The notes under the pieces are model-generated. The model was given only the letters and a program-made list of their open reading frames with translations. It ran no database searches and had not been told where the DNA came from. From Leptolyngbya sp. SIO1E4 (GTDB lineage Bacteria > Cyanobacteriota > Cyanobacteriia > Phormidesmidales > Phormidesmidaceae): a stretch of 64,000 bases of DNA. The stretch spans positions 62,001 to 126,000 of the forward strand of contig JAAHFU020000004.1 in the NCBI GenBank assembly GCA_010672825.2, written 5' to 3'. Shown here one piece after another: positions 9,601-16,738 of the stretch (position 1 is its first letter; each line of letters begins with the position of its first letter). A program made the translations under genes and the position numbers.

Positions 9601-9789
9601 GGCTTCACGCTGTTCAAACTGCTGTCGAGCCAATTTAGACAGGGCACTACGTTGCCTACGGGCTAGCTTGTAGAGCTTTAAATTCTTGATCTGCTCAGGA
9701 TATTGAGCTTCGCCGCACATAATGAAGTGGATTTCAGAGAATTGCTCTAACATCCGACTCATAAAGCTTGAAGGTTTATTGATCATCAT
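6679..9789 (-). CDS. giant pentapeptide-repeat protein with one transmembrane segment
   Basis: A 1036-residue protein. The N-terminal ~200 residues are charged and helical. One hydrophobic segment (~206-227, LAKLGGFSLLIGLVIFLF) follows, then a linker, then pentapeptide repeats (A(D/N)LxxA type) from ~310 to ~1010. The right-handed beta-helix is built of several blocks of ~100-130 residues. Each block is separated by a stereotyped insert with a YSPxTxFPEGTDLS-like sequence, suggesting duplication of whole super-units. Near the C-terminus the array contains exact RNADL repeats encoded by 15-bp DNA repeats (6839-6898). The function of such proteins is generally unknown. The ATG at 9789 is used; an adjacent ATG lies 3 bases inside. 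Confidence 0.85.
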   Translation of the reverse strand: MMINKPSSFMSRMLEQFSEIHFIMCGEAQYPEQIKNLKLYKLARRQRSALSKLARQQFEQREAEEIFNEFQRIFEDFKQIDEDCNTAKKNTQSQNQTPQTSEAKLSNLLKERAEKWNVSVKEVTQTHRDYLMYAAFEVALTIHDSGVRDLRLAQQAQVREIDITQYIELFKIYKFERQKYCPKPLSEHWGHFWEAKSQMLDNGSMLQFLAKLGGFSLLIGLVIFLFESPRRTEQNEIQKRQESYAAWTLIANIEDKKIAAGGMISALEDLSKGCRNKYQASHDHTYGILQIGNNIPLISGWFPDFECQEIRKIDLTGAHLPRVQLQGSKLYAVILREAGLWEADLRGADLSESWLKRAKLNNAKLQKAVLRGASLTEADLNGASLIEADLTGANLIDTDLSKVESLSGANLKDMLYSSKQHFPEGTDLSAAILVGPGTNLKSADLEGHNLARINLTRINLRGANLRHANLQEADLTGANLIDADLSRANLSGAILNNVYYSPGTDFPEGTDLSEAIKLAPDTDLKSVRLAKKDLRRILKQLDLKEFRLDTANLSEANLSEGNLAKAILTKANLVKANLTGANLIDADLSKANLSGAILDKTLYSPETDFPEGTDLSEAIKLAPSADLKSAQLEDYDLEGVDLQEADLTAANLQGANLTEANLTEATLKESNLRGTNLSGVDLAGANLAGVTLREANLAGATLTNANLAGANLINADLVEITDLSTVNVKDMLYSARTRFPEGTDLSGAIFIGFEANLESVQLEGYNLAGVYLQAANLKDANLTEVNLQGANLVEANLERASLKTVNLKGADLKGANLKAVDLKGANLRAVDLKGVNLKGANLTNANLIDVDLLGVESLSRAQLDNVFYSPKTRFPGGIDLSRAIEIAPQANLESVELKGYDLAEVDLSEANLRGTDLRGASLQAANLTDADLSEANLRGTDLRGASLQAANLTNTDLSNGDLFRADLRNADLRNADLRNADLRNIDFTGAQLAGADLAGARLAGAKNLTVEQVRQANNWDKAIYDAPMVRRLRAST
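6839..6898 (-). repeat. 15-bp tandem repeat, three perfect copies plus one diverged
   Basis: Three identical 15-bp units (TTTCTTAGGTCTGCA on the plus strand; 6839-6853, 6854-6868, 6869-6883) and a diverged fourth encode successive RNADL pentapeptides. Exact DNA identity implies recent slippage expansion. The unit is a multiple of three, so copy changes keep the frame. Confidence 0.9.
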
Positions 9790-9806
9790 GGTTCAAATAG
9801 TTCCTT

Positions 9807-10040
9807 CTACTCAACTTGGCAACATTCAAAGACCAGCTCTGTCGGAGCCATATCAGTGAGTTCTGACTGTTCCAATAGCGCTTCTAAGGGCCTAAGAAAC
9901 TTTACGGATGTTGAGTCAGCTTTATGCAGATTGATTGCCAGTGCGATCGCCTCTTGAACGCTACTGGCAAACTCTATCGGCTGCCATCCGAAGCAGAGTG
10001 GGAATATGCCTGTCGAGCGGAGACGACACCCCCTTTTCAT
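9807..10040 (-). CDS. small hypothetical protein, doubtful
   Basis: A 77-codon frame ends 17 bases before the pentapeptide gene. Its last ~50 residues ([15 protein letters not shown]..., ending FECCQVE) have plausible protein composition, but no family was recognised. Its first ~25 codons lie antisense to the decayed formylglycine-generating-enzyme fragment at 9963-10079, so the frame as a whole is probably chimeric. The real gene, if any, may be a remnant lacking its original 5' end. Confidence 0.3.
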   Translation of the reverse strand: MKRGCRLRSTGIFPLCFGWQPIEFASSVQEAIALAINLHKADSTSVKFLRPLEALLEQSELTDMAPTELVFECCQVE

Positions 10041-10079
10041 ACGGGCGATACGCTAGCTATGGAAAGAATTAAGGCTTAG
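9963..10079 (+). pseudogene. FGE-sulfatase (SUMF1-like) domain fragment
   Basis: A plus-strand frame without its own start encodes [20 protein letters not shown] and then [12 protein letters not shown] before a stop at 10077-10079. [16 protein letters not shown] plus TxxPFxxGDT is the hallmark of formylglycine-generating enzyme/sulfatase-modifying-factor domains, which cyanobacteria often fuse to kinases or caspases. Nothing else of the domain is found on either side, so this is a relic of a deleted gene. Confidence 0.75.
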
Positions 10080-10128
10080 GGACTACGTTGGGGGGCCGTC
10101 AATGACGATCTGCCAATTGCATCCCTGT

Positions 10129-10773
10129 CTACCAACGCAGGATTAGCGGTAGGGCCGGGCGATAGTCTTCTGTACGCCCCGAGTCATGATGATCCAACGT
10201 GATTTCCATGAGATGTTTCTGGCCTGATCGCATCAAGAGGCGCTCTGTTTGTGAAGCCAGCGCCAACACGCCTTCAGTATCTGTTGAGGGGATGACAATA
10301 ATTATTTCACTAATCGTCTGAGGGTTGCGGTGAGGTTGTGGTTTAGGAACCCCCGGATCATGGAACGGGAAATAGAAACAGAGTGGTTCCAGCAGGTTCT
10401 TGGAATTGGCGCCCACATGAAACCCTTTTGGAGATGGAAAGTACGCGGGTTGGTAATGCCAACCAGGGAAGGGCATGTCAGGACTAGCATTGTCTTTGCG
10501 GGGCACAAAAATGACGCCAAATGGCGAGGCGGTGGGATCTTTAGCGCGTTCAGAAAAGTGCAGGTTTCGACCCGGCCCATTTCTCGCTTCATCGGCATCT
10601 TGCACCCAGATCAGCTCCAGCATGCCATTGGCAAAGTAAAACCGGCGGTTGGCAGTGCCCTGTCCGGGATGGGTATTGCTCGGTCCTTCTCGAAAGCCGT
10701 GTTCAAGGAGCCGATCGCCCACCTTAGCTTTCGGCTCAACCAATATAAAGACGTGATCCAGCGTCATATTCAT
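10129..10773 (-). CDS. VOC/glyoxalase-like domain protein
   Basis: A 214-residue soluble protein opening with MTLDHVFILV, the first strand of vicinal-oxygen-chelate (glyoxalase-like) folds. It continues with RRFYFANGMLELIWV, where the Glu is a typical metal-ligand position, and a second half-domain. It resembles the glyoxalase_3 type of single-chain VOC proteins; the substrate is unknown. The gene begins 6 bases after the methyltransferase stop and is the last member of the minus-strand set headed by the MerR-like regulator. No strong ribosome-binding site precedes the ATG, in keeping with translational coupling. An ATG two codons inside is an alternative start. Confidence 0.7.
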   Translation of the reverse strand: MNMTLDHVFILVEPKAKVGDRLLEHGFREGPSNTHPGQGTANRRFYFANGMLELIWVQDADEARNGPGRNLHFSERAKDPTASPFGVIFVPRKDNASPDMPFPGWHYQPAYFPSPKGFHVGANSKNLLEPLCFYFPFHDPGVPKPQPHRNPQTISEIIIVIPSTDTEGVLALASQTERLLMRSGQKHLMEITLDHHDSGRTEDYRPALPLILRW

Positions 10774-10779
10774 GGTCGT

Positions 10780-11424
10780 TTATGCAGGCTTTTTAGCCAC
10801 AATGAACACGACTTTTGCCTTACCCGTTGGTGACTTGTAATCACCCGCTTGCCATTGGGTGTCAATCGCAAACCCCACATCCGTCAAACTTTTCTCTAAA
10901 TCTTTGACTGTAAAGACCTTGACTAACGGAAAAAGTCTCAGGAACTTACCAATGGGCGCAATTAGCTTGAACCAAGCCATCGTATCCCCCAGGCACACTG
11001 TACTGGTGATGAAAAGTCCGCCAGGTTGAAGCATATTATAGATCTTGGCGATCACTGCTTCCTTATTTTCGAGGAGGTGTAAAACATTCAATCCCAACAC
11101 AGCATCGTAAGTTCTGTCGGGGATGCTCAGCTCGTCAATGGCGGCCTGCTCAAAGGTGACGTTTTGGATGTGCTCGGCCTCGGCCTTGCCCTGGGCAATG
11201 GCAATCATGTTGGCAGAAAAATCAATGGCGCGGATGTGCTTTACATAGGGCGCATGAAGGATAGCCGTCGATCCGGTACCGCAACCAAACTCCAGTACTT
11301 CCATATCGGGTCGCAAGTAGTCGCGGGTGATGGCTAGCTTTTTCTGGTAAGCGGCTTCATCGGCGATGGGCTGCTTGGCATATTTCTCGGCAATTTTGTC
11401 CCAAAATTTCATTGATTGAGTCAT
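10780..11424 (-). CDS. class I SAM-dependent methyltransferase
   Basis: A 214-residue methyltransferase. Motif I is VLEFGCGTGS (~43-52), followed by the acidic end of strand 2 (IRAIDFSANMI), a motif II-like region (YDAVLGLNVLHLLEN) and motif III (LQPGGLFITST). The fold is that of UbiE/type-11 methyltransferases acting on small molecules, and the substrate cannot be told. AGGAG lies 7 bases before the ATG. The gene sits 6 bases upstream of the VOC gene, so the two are probably co-transcribed. A 288-base gap with a hairpin repeat separates it from the DUF3179 gene upstream. Confidence 0.85.
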   Translation of the reverse strand: MTQSMKFWDKIAEKYAKQPIADEAAYQKKLAITRDYLRPDMEVLEFGCGTGSTAILHAPYVKHIRAIDFSANMIAIAQGKAEAEHIQNVTFEQAAIDELSIPDRTYDAVLGLNVLHLLENKEAVIAKIYNMLQPGGLFITSTVCLGDTMAWFKLIAPIGKFLRLFPLVKVFTVKDLEKSLTDVGFAIDTQWQAGDYKSPTGKAKVVFIVAKKPA

Positions 11425-11712
11425 GATTCAACTCCTGGGTAGTGCGGTGATGGTCTGGTAGAACTGGGTGATGTCTTGGCGCGATGGTCAAAGACCGGTC
11501 CAGAGGACCATCGCAAGTGATAAACCTGCTTTGTCGCCTTTGCTTGCGCTACATACTCTCGATATTTGGGTGTCAGTTTGGCATGGCACAGCCGAACGGT
11601 GGCGTAGGAATTCAGCGTTTTCAATAACGAGCTCCCCTCCGGCCAACCAGCAGGCGATACCCAAGCCCCTTGCAGGAATCGCAATGAGGCTGAGATAACG
11701 CTACATGCCTGT
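11425..11712. other. intergenic region with palindromic repeat copy
   Basis: A 288-base gap between two co-oriented genes. It contains a 34-bp hairpin repeat (11481-11514). A minus-strand fragment upstream of it (YATVRLCHAKLTPKYREYV, near 11530-11610) reads like protein but has no recognisable family and no start. It may be gene debris. No promoter was evident. Confidence 0.4.
11481..11514 (+). repeat. palindromic repeat, copy 1
   Basis: A 34-bp element beginning GCGATGGTCAAAGACCGG and ending CCATCGC, with an inner hairpin GGTCC-AGA-GGACC and outer arms GCGATGGTC/GACCATCGC. A second copy, same orientation, lies at 19573-19607 inside the LuxR-type gene. The inner stem differs there by a paired change. 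Confidence 0.75.
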
Positions 11713-12807
11713 CTACCTGACAGAACGAGGGGCATAGAGCTGAGTATCAGGGTGAAACTCATTCCACCCCAGCCACCAATGCTGTTCAACCACGGGAGGA
11801 GCAGCCCCATCACACCGACGGACATTCAGTACTTCAGTAGCCTCATTGAACTCAAGCTCAAGTTCTATGCCGCCCACAGTGTCAAAAAAAGTGCCAAGAG
11901 ATCGCACGCTTGATAGGGGATAAGCCTTGGCTTCTCCATTGAGTTGAATACCAAAGACCGTCTCATGCCGGGATATTGTTTTCGAGAGGTGTGTACGCCC
12001 CGGCGTCATTATCATTTCGGTCGCTTTTTTAAGCAGTGAAAACCCTTTGTGAGTCGCAAAAATGGCAAAACGGGCATTATCTGGTTCGGTTGCAAGCGTC
12101 ATACCATCCTGCTGCTTGGCTTGCTCCCAAGGAATTTGCACAGCAGGTAGCATCTCCAGCACTCTGCCAGAAAGCGGCCCATGTATCGCTTCACCCGTTG
12201 CTTGCTGCCAAATGGTGTGGGTTGAGTGATCTTCCATGATGAGATTACGTCGAAACACGCCAACCACTTTGAAGAGCAGCGCTTTGCTAGCCATCTTTGC
12301 GTGAAATACCAGTCCTGTACGACATAACGCACAATACGTGACAACGATAGGCTCACCCCCAACCCAATCATGAACTAGGTGTCGGGGTATCACCATCTGA
12401 TCCAGTGGATATGCACGGCGCTCATGGTTGAGTTCTACGGTAACCACTAACTGATTGTCGCTGAGTCGGGCGTGAGTTGTCGCTTCATCTTCTGTAACCG
12501 ACACCGGCACCGCGCATATCCCTGGCAATGCCGGAAATAGCCAATCTAGGTTAAAGAAGATGGCAAAGGCTGAAAGTACTCCTGCAATGCTCACTATGAG
12601 AACCACGACTCGACTCGGTTCGTTGCTTAGCGCGGTCGTAGCAAAAATTGCTACAAATAGCAGACCAATACTGCGCTTCAGTGGAAAACGACGAAATAGC
12701 CAAAGCCCTGGCTCGAATACCATGAATACGGTAATCGGACGACCCAAACTAATCACAACTGCGACCAGCAGTGCAGCTATGGCAAACACTGTAGAGATCA
12801 TATCCAT
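11713..12807 (-). CDS. DUF3179 domain membrane protein
   Basis: A 364-residue protein with three hydrophobic segments near the N-terminus (about 3-30, 48-60 and 66-95), followed by a DUF3179 domain. Typical marks are AYPLDQMVIPRHLVHDWVGG and VTYCALCRTG, with the CxxC-like pair, and the late repeat of the AYPLSSVRSLG phrase. Function is unknown. The conserved Cys/His pattern suggests metal or redox chemistry, which is inference. It lies 34 bases after the cupin gene in the same orientation, within the set downstream of the MerR-type regulator. Confidence 0.8.
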   Translation of the reverse strand: MDMISTVFAIAALLVAVVISLGRPITVFMVFEPGLWLFRRFPLKRSIGLLFVAIFATTALSNEPSRVVVLIVSIAGVLSAFAIFFNLDWLFPALPGICAVPVSVTEDEATTHARLSDNQLVVTVELNHERRAYPLDQMVIPRHLVHDWVGGEPIVVTYCALCRTGLVFHAKMASKALLFKVVGVFRRNLIMEDHSTHTIWQQATGEAIHGPLSGRVLEMLPAVQIPWEQAKQQDGMTLATEPDNARFAIFATHKGFSLLKKATEMIMTPGRTHLSKTISRHETVFGIQLNGEAKAYPLSSVRSLGTFFDTVGGIELELEFNEATEVLNVRRCDGAAPPVVEQHWWLGWNEFHPDTQLYAPRSVR

Positions 12808-12841
12808 CTACCCTAATCGAAAGAGATCGCTCCAGCAGCCA

Positions 12842-13339
12842 TCAATCCTCAGCAGATTGCTCACTGCTCCAAAAAAGCTGAAGTGCTGACTCATCAAATA
12901 TGTAAGCTGACTCACCATCCTGAATCACTCGTTTACCAAGCCGAGGAAAAACGCCAATATCTAAGCGCCCTACTTCTCCACCAATCAGGTATACAAGGTC
13001 TTCACTGAACGGATTACGAAGATGGTGGGGTTGTTGAGGCAGCCCAAATCCCATAAAGTCTCCTGGTTCAACTTCGTATTCCTGATCGCCGATTTCTGAA
13101 ATCCCTCGACCTGAAAGGATGTAAACCCATTCTTCTTCATTTTGGTGAGCATGGTAAATGAAAGATTCTTTACCCGGCGGCACACGAGCGATCGTCACGC
13201 CAATGCGCTTGAGACCAGCGGCACGCCCAAGAAACCGCAAATAAATTTCCGAATTGGGATTGAGTGGATGATGAAACTCAAACGCATCCATGGAATGGAT
13301 ATCTGATGCTTTCAGCAGAGAATTTTGTTCATCAGTCAT
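12842..13339 (-). CDS. cupin domain protein
   Basis: A 165-residue single-domain cupin. Cupin motif 1 is visible as YHAHQNEEEWVYILSGRG (His-x-His ... Glu) at ~83-100, and motif 2 as PGDFMGFGLPQQPHHLRN at ~118-135, giving the usual 3-His/1-Glu metal site. Such small cupins bind metal and act as isomerases, dioxygenases or sugar-binding proteins; no specific reaction can be assigned. GGAGA precedes the ATG by 8 bases. It belongs to the minus-strand set with DUF3179 and DUF6326-like genes. Confidence 0.85.
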   Translation of the reverse strand: MTDEQNSLLKASDIHSMDAFEFHHPLNPNSEIYLRFLGRAAGLKRIGVTIARVPPGKESFIYHAHQNEEEWVYILSGRGISEIGDQEYEVEPGDFMGFGLPQQPHHLRNPFSEDLVYLIGGEVGRLDIGVFPRLGKRVIQDGESAYIFDESALQLFWSSEQSAED

Positions 13340-13383
13340 GGTGATGTTCTCCTATCAGATGGGTCAGTGTCTGGCAACAAATT

Positions 13384-13824
13384 TTATGACGACACCTCCT
13401 GGGCGATCGCAGATTGCTTTAGAAATGGATTCCGCCACCGCCAAGCCGACCAAATGATGAAGCATAGTGCAGCCATTTCGATGACCATGTGAAAGGTATC
13501 GTCCAGATCGGTAGTGCCATTGTTGATCTCAAACGCGAGGGTAATCACAGCGGCGATGATGTTGGCCCAACGATTAGCACCATAGGGCAATAGTTGAGAG
13601 AGGAGAACCATGGAAATTGGCACTTCGGCAACGAAACCACCCAACAGCAACAGCGGTTCTGTGATTTGAGTTCCGTTGAAGGTCCCGGTCATCACCTGTT
13701 CAATGAATCCAGGCTCAATAAATTCGTGGATATCCCGAAAGATGACGTTGAAGAGATAAAACATCCACAGGGTGGATAGCTTTGCTTTGGTTTCCATGGT
13801 CAGCATGTGCTTCTGCAAATTCAT
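13384..13824 (-). CDS. small integral membrane protein, DUF6326-like
   Basis: A 146-residue protein with four predicted membrane helices. The features LSTLWMFYLFNVIFRDIHEFIEPG and a later GTTDLDDTFH segment resemble the DUF6326 family of uncharacterised membrane proteins; the assignment is from memory. It is the first gene downstream of the MerR-type regulator and is followed by the cupin gene after ~44 bases. An internal ATG (METKAKL, at 13797) is an alternative start, because neither ATG has a strong ribosome-binding site. Confidence 0.65.
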   Translation of the reverse strand: MNLQKHMLTMETKAKLSTLWMFYLFNVIFRDIHEFIEPGFIEQVMTGTFNGTQITEPLLLLGGFVAEVPISMVLLSQLLPYGANRWANIIAAVITLAFEINNGTTDLDDTFHMVIEMAALCFIIWSAWRWRNPFLKQSAIAQEVSS

Positions 13825-13915
13825 GGTTGTTCTACTTTGCTGGCATCAACAACCCAAAATTACAAACGGATGTGGGGAGCCGTTGTCCCCAGATGTGGGG
13901 ATTAGATGTAGGGAT

Positions 13916-15121
13916 TTAGGGATAGAATCCGCAAGGATTACTGAGTTGTTGCTGCAGGCGATCGCAGTCCACACCGCATGTTTGCAAGATGTGCATCGCT
14001 AGGCCACCCCCGGTTTCGCCTTCTTGCAAAATGCCGAGCAGCAGATGCTGCGGGGTAATCTGATCTTCTCCGTGCCGTTGCACTTGCTTAGCGGCTAGTT
14101 CCAATATGCGGTAGGTGCGGGGGGTAAACGGAATTTCGGTAGGAATGTCGGCAGGTGGCACGGTGTGGTTGGCTAACCAGTCGCGAAGCAGGGTTTCTGC
14201 TGTGGCAAAGTCCACGCCTTGTTCTCCCAGAGCTTGGGAGGCCACACTCGTTTCAACTGCGAGCAGTCCCAGCAGCAATCCCTCAGTACCCAAAAAGTTG
14301 AGCTGCAACTTGCGCATGGCTGCCTGCCCTTGGGTAAGCACCGCATAAGTTTCTGGCGCTAAGCGACCCAGCGCAAAACCCACCAACTCTTCCCGCACCG
14401 ACAACTCTTCCCGCACCGACAGCATCGCCACCGCTTTGAGAATGTATTCCATCGTTGGCCCATCTAGCCTGCCCCGGCTAGCCGCTTCGGCCCCTTCTTG
14501 TTGGTAAAGCCGCATCAGCGCTTCGTAGAACTGTAGGTCGCCACCGGCGAGGGAGAGAAGGCCCTCCCGCCACTGCCACGCCATTTGCTGTACCTCCGGA
14601 TCGTTGAGGTCACGCCCCTCGGCTCGATACGATCGCACTTGGGTCAGGAACTGCTGCAATTCGGCCTGCTGGTCTTGATTGAGTCGACCTTCGAGTAAAT
14701 CGTGCTGTTCTTGGGTCAAATATTGCTGGGTCATGGTAATCGTCTCCATTGTGGTAATCAGGTCTTCAACCGCAACGGACTGAGAGATTTGGAGCTGTTG
14801 GGCCAGCTTGCTGAGCTTAGTGAAGAGCGATCGCGATACCGCCATCTGCTCTTGCAGGCGCGCTAGATGCAAGTCAATCACTTGCGGCAATGAAAATGCA
14901 GGGTTCTCTAGACACTCGCGGATTTCCTTAAGCGCAAACCCCAACTGCCGCAGCGATAAGATTTGCTGAAGTCGGGCAATATCTGCTTCGCTGTAGAGTC
15001 GATACTCTGCCTCGGTGCGGTGCGAGGGCACTAACAGACCAATCTCGTCGTAGTACCGCAAGGTGCGGATTGACAGTCCGGTCTGTTTTGCCAATTCCCC
15101 AATTTGCAGCAGGTTAGACAT
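13916..15121 (-). CDS. MerR-family regulator with TipAS and Clp_N domains
   Basis: A 401-residue regulator. The N-terminal MerR winged helix (LLQIGELAKQTGLSIRTLRYYDEIGLL, residues ~4-70) is followed by a coiled-coil dimerisation helix (~75-120). A TipAS-like alpha-helical ligand-binding domain (~130-240) precedes a C-terminal double Clp N-terminal repeat (~245-395, with GTEGLLLGLL and ITPQHLLLGIL). TipAS domains bind peptide antibiotics. Clp_N normally belongs to ClpA/ClpC chaperones, so this is an unusual sensor fusion. AAGGG precedes the ATG by ~5 bases. The five genes downstream on the same strand are likely targets. A perfect 18-bp tandem duplication (14385-14420) doubles a VREELS peptide. 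Confidence 0.85.
   Translation of the reverse strand: MSNLLQIGELAKQTGLSIRTLRYYDEIGLLVPSHRTEAEYRLYSEADIARLQQILSLRQLGFALKEIRECLENPAFSLPQVIDLHLARLQEQMAVSRSLFTKLSKLAQQLQISQSVAVEDLITTMETITMTQQYLTQEQHDLLEGRLNQDQQAELQQFLTQVRSYRAEGRDLNDPEVQQMAWQWREGLLSLAGGDLQFYEALMRLYQQEGAEAASRGRLDGPTMEYILKAVAMLSVREELSVREELVGFALGRLAPETYAVLTQGQAAMRKLQLNFLGTEGLLLGLLAVETSVASQALGEQGVDFATAETLLRDWLANHTVPPADIPTEIPFTPRTYRILELAAKQVQRHGEDQITPQHLLLGILQEGETGGGLAMHILQTCGVDCDRLQQQLSNPCGFYP
14385..14420 (-). repeat. 18-bp tandem duplication within the regulator gene
   Basis: AACTCTTCCCGCACCGAC occurs twice back to back (14385-14402 and 14403-14420). The duplication keeps the frame and adds six residues in the linker between the TipAS-like and Clp_N parts. 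Exact identity suggests a recent event. Confidence 0.85.
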
Positions 15122-15439
15122 AAAGCCCTTCAGCTCCTATCCAGAAGAGTGCGGTTGATGAGTAGATGCTAAGGGGTGACGTAACGTGAGACTCAAGAAG
15201 TTGGCTGGCTTTTTGTTCGCTGGCTTTATGACATCAACTGTTTCGATCAAGACTAGGGGCTATCATCAATTAGCAGTTGAATCCTCATGCTGAAAGCGGT
15301 TCAGCCCCTAGCTAGGTTTGCGGAGCGGGCGCGGTAATGCCTACACCGAAAGCATTATGGCTTTAATTGATGACGCACCTTAGGATCAACGGTAACGATC
15401 GAGGCTAAATCCTTACGTTTGGATAGCCAGAGGTACCCC
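15122..15439. other. divergent intergenic region with nested inverted repeats
   Basis: This ~320-base divergent region must hold the promoters of the MerR-type gene (leftward) and the Uma2 gene (rightward). CTAGGGGCT (15253-15261) is matched by AGCCCCTAG (15303-15311). TCATCAATTA (15263-15272) is matched by TAATTGATGA (15364-15373). The interleaved pairs could be operator or element remnants. No gene is seen. Confidence 0.4.
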
Positions 15440-16042
15440 ATGACGACGCTGCTAATTCAGACGGAGAGCATTCCTCTGACGGTAAACCTGCCGATGCCGA
15501 TTGAGATGACGATGGCAGAGTTCTATGAATTTTGTCAGGCCAACCGTGATCTGCGGATCGAACGCAGCGCTAACGGAGAAGTTATCATCATGCCACTCGC
15601 CTTTTCAGACACAGGCAATCGCAACCTCAAGATTGCCCAACAGTTGGCCAACTGGGCGGATCAAGATGGGACTGGGGAAACCTTTGACTCAAGTTCTGGC
15701 TTTACGCTACCCAATGGCGCGACGCGATCGCCCGACGCGGCGTGGATTCGGCTCGAACGCTGGAATGCATTGACAGAGGACGAGAAGGCATCCTTTGCGC
15801 CCATTTGTCCGGATTTTGTCGTTGAGCTCAAGTCATCCAGCGATACGTTGAGTGGACTGCAGGCCAAGATGGAAGAATACACGGCGAATGGCTCGCTGCT
15901 GGGATTTCTGATCGATCGCAAACAGCGCCAAGTTCATGTCTATCGCCCCGGTCAAGAACCCAAGATTTTGGAGAACCCTGATGGGGTAAACGGCGACCCA
16001 GAACTACCAGGGTTCCAATTGCAGATGGCAAGAATTTGGTAG
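15440..16042 (+). CDS. Uma2-family (DUF820) putative endonuclease
   Basis: A 200-residue protein of the Uma2 family, an expanded cyanobacterial group with a PD-(D/E)XK restriction-type fold. Visible marks are the N-terminal MTMAEFYEFCQAN, RIERSANGEVIIMP, the catalytic Asp region SPDAAWI, and the FVVELKSSSD segment, in which E-x-K fits the nuclease signature. The biological role is unknown. The ATG at 15440 is preferred to an in-frame TTG seven codons upstream because AGAGG lies just before it. Confidence 0.85.
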   Translation: MTTLLIQTESIPLTVNLPMPIEMTMAEFYEFCQANRDLRIERSANGEVIIMPLAFSDTGNRNLKIAQQLANWADQDGTGETFDSSSGFTLPNGATRSPDAAWIRLERWNALTEDEKASFAPICPDFVVELKSSSDTLSGLQAKMEEYTANGSLLGFLIDRKQRQVHVYRPGQEPKILENPDGVNGDPELPGFQLQMARIW

Positions 16043-16141
16043 GCGAAATAATTCTTGAAAGTCTGGGGATTTGGGCAGTTTACGCAATAATCCTCGCTTC
16101 CAAAAGCTGATGCAGAGTAATTAATTGCAGGCTGGTGGATG

Positions 16142-16172
16142 TTGATAGTGGCTTCTGGACAGACATTACAAT
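16142..16172 (+). promoter_or_regulatory. candidate sigma70-type promoter for the toxin-antitoxin locus
   Basis: TTGATA (16142-16147) and TACAAT (16167-16172) are separated by 19 bases, ~28 bases upstream of the antitoxin ATG. The spacing is longer than optimal, so this is tentative. Confidence 0.3.
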
Positions 16173-16199
16173 GGGAGCACTTGAGTTGGTAGAAGTGCG

Positions 16200-16441
16200 A
16201 TGGCTTCACTCCCAATTGATGAGGCGCAGACCCAACTGCAGCAGCTGATTGATGCTGTGGCCAGTCACATCAGCCAGTGATCATCACAGGCGCTAGCGGG
16301 AATGCTGTGCTGCTGTCTGAAGAAGATTGGTCCAGCATTCAAGAGACGCTTTATCTACTGTCAGTCCCCGGTATGCGCGAGTCGATTAAAGCGGGGATGG
16401 ACACCCCAATCGAAGACTGCGACGGAGAGTTGGATTGGTGA
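16200..16441 (+). pseudogene. Phd/YefM-type antitoxin, frameshifted
   Basis: The gene starts MASLPIDEAQTQLQQLIDAV, a typical Phd/YefM beginning, but meets a stop at 16278-16280 after 26 codons. Shifting frame at ~16274 restores the rest (PVIITGASGNAVLLSEEDW..., ending CDGELDW) to a stop at 16439-16441 that overlaps the toxin start. The break is explained by loss of 4 bases where CCAGCCAG would be expected and only CCAG is present. If the sequence is correct, the antitoxin is truncated before its toxin-neutralising C-terminus. A sequencing error is the main alternative. Confidence 0.8.
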
Positions 16442-16701
16442 ACTGGAAACTGGTCTACACCAAGCAAGCCCAAAAAGATGCCAAGAAGCTTGCTGCCAGC
16501 AATCTAAAGAAAAAAGCTCAAACACTGCTCGATATCTTGGTCGAAAATTCTTTCCAAACCCCACCTCCCTATGAAAAGCTGGTGGGCGATTTGGCCAGAG
16601 CCTACTCGCGACGCATTAATATTCAGCATCGACTCGTCTATCAAGTGCTCGAATCAAAGCAAATTGTCAAATTTATTCGCATGTGGACTCACTACGAATA
16701 G
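16438..16701 (+). CDS. Txe/YoeB-family toxin (ribosome-dependent mRNA interferase)
   Basis: An 87-residue basic protein of the RelE superfamily, Txe/YoeB branch. It shows WKLVYTKQAQKDAKKL at the start and the C-terminal catalytic region YSRRINIQHRLVYQVL...IVKFIRMWTHYE, where Arg, His and the terminal Tyr match family active-site positions. YoeB cleaves mRNA in the ribosomal A site. The GTG at 16438 overlaps the antitoxin stop (GTGA), a usual coupling; an in-frame TTG at 16435 is less likely. The ORF is intact although the antitoxin is broken. Confidence 0.85.
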   Translation: MNWKLVYTKQAQKDAKKLAASNLKKKAQTLLDILVENSFQTPPPYEKLVGDLARAYSRRINIQHRLVYQVLESKQIVKFIRMWTHYE

Positions 16702-16738
16702 TTAGCTCGTCACTCAACTGCATCATCAAGACGTACAG

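Noticed and set aside
11421-11825. 134-codon minus-strand frame between methyltransferase and DUF3179 genes
   Set aside because: It overlaps the C-terminus of the DUF3179 gene in another frame and runs through the palindromic repeat; only part of it reads like protein debris.
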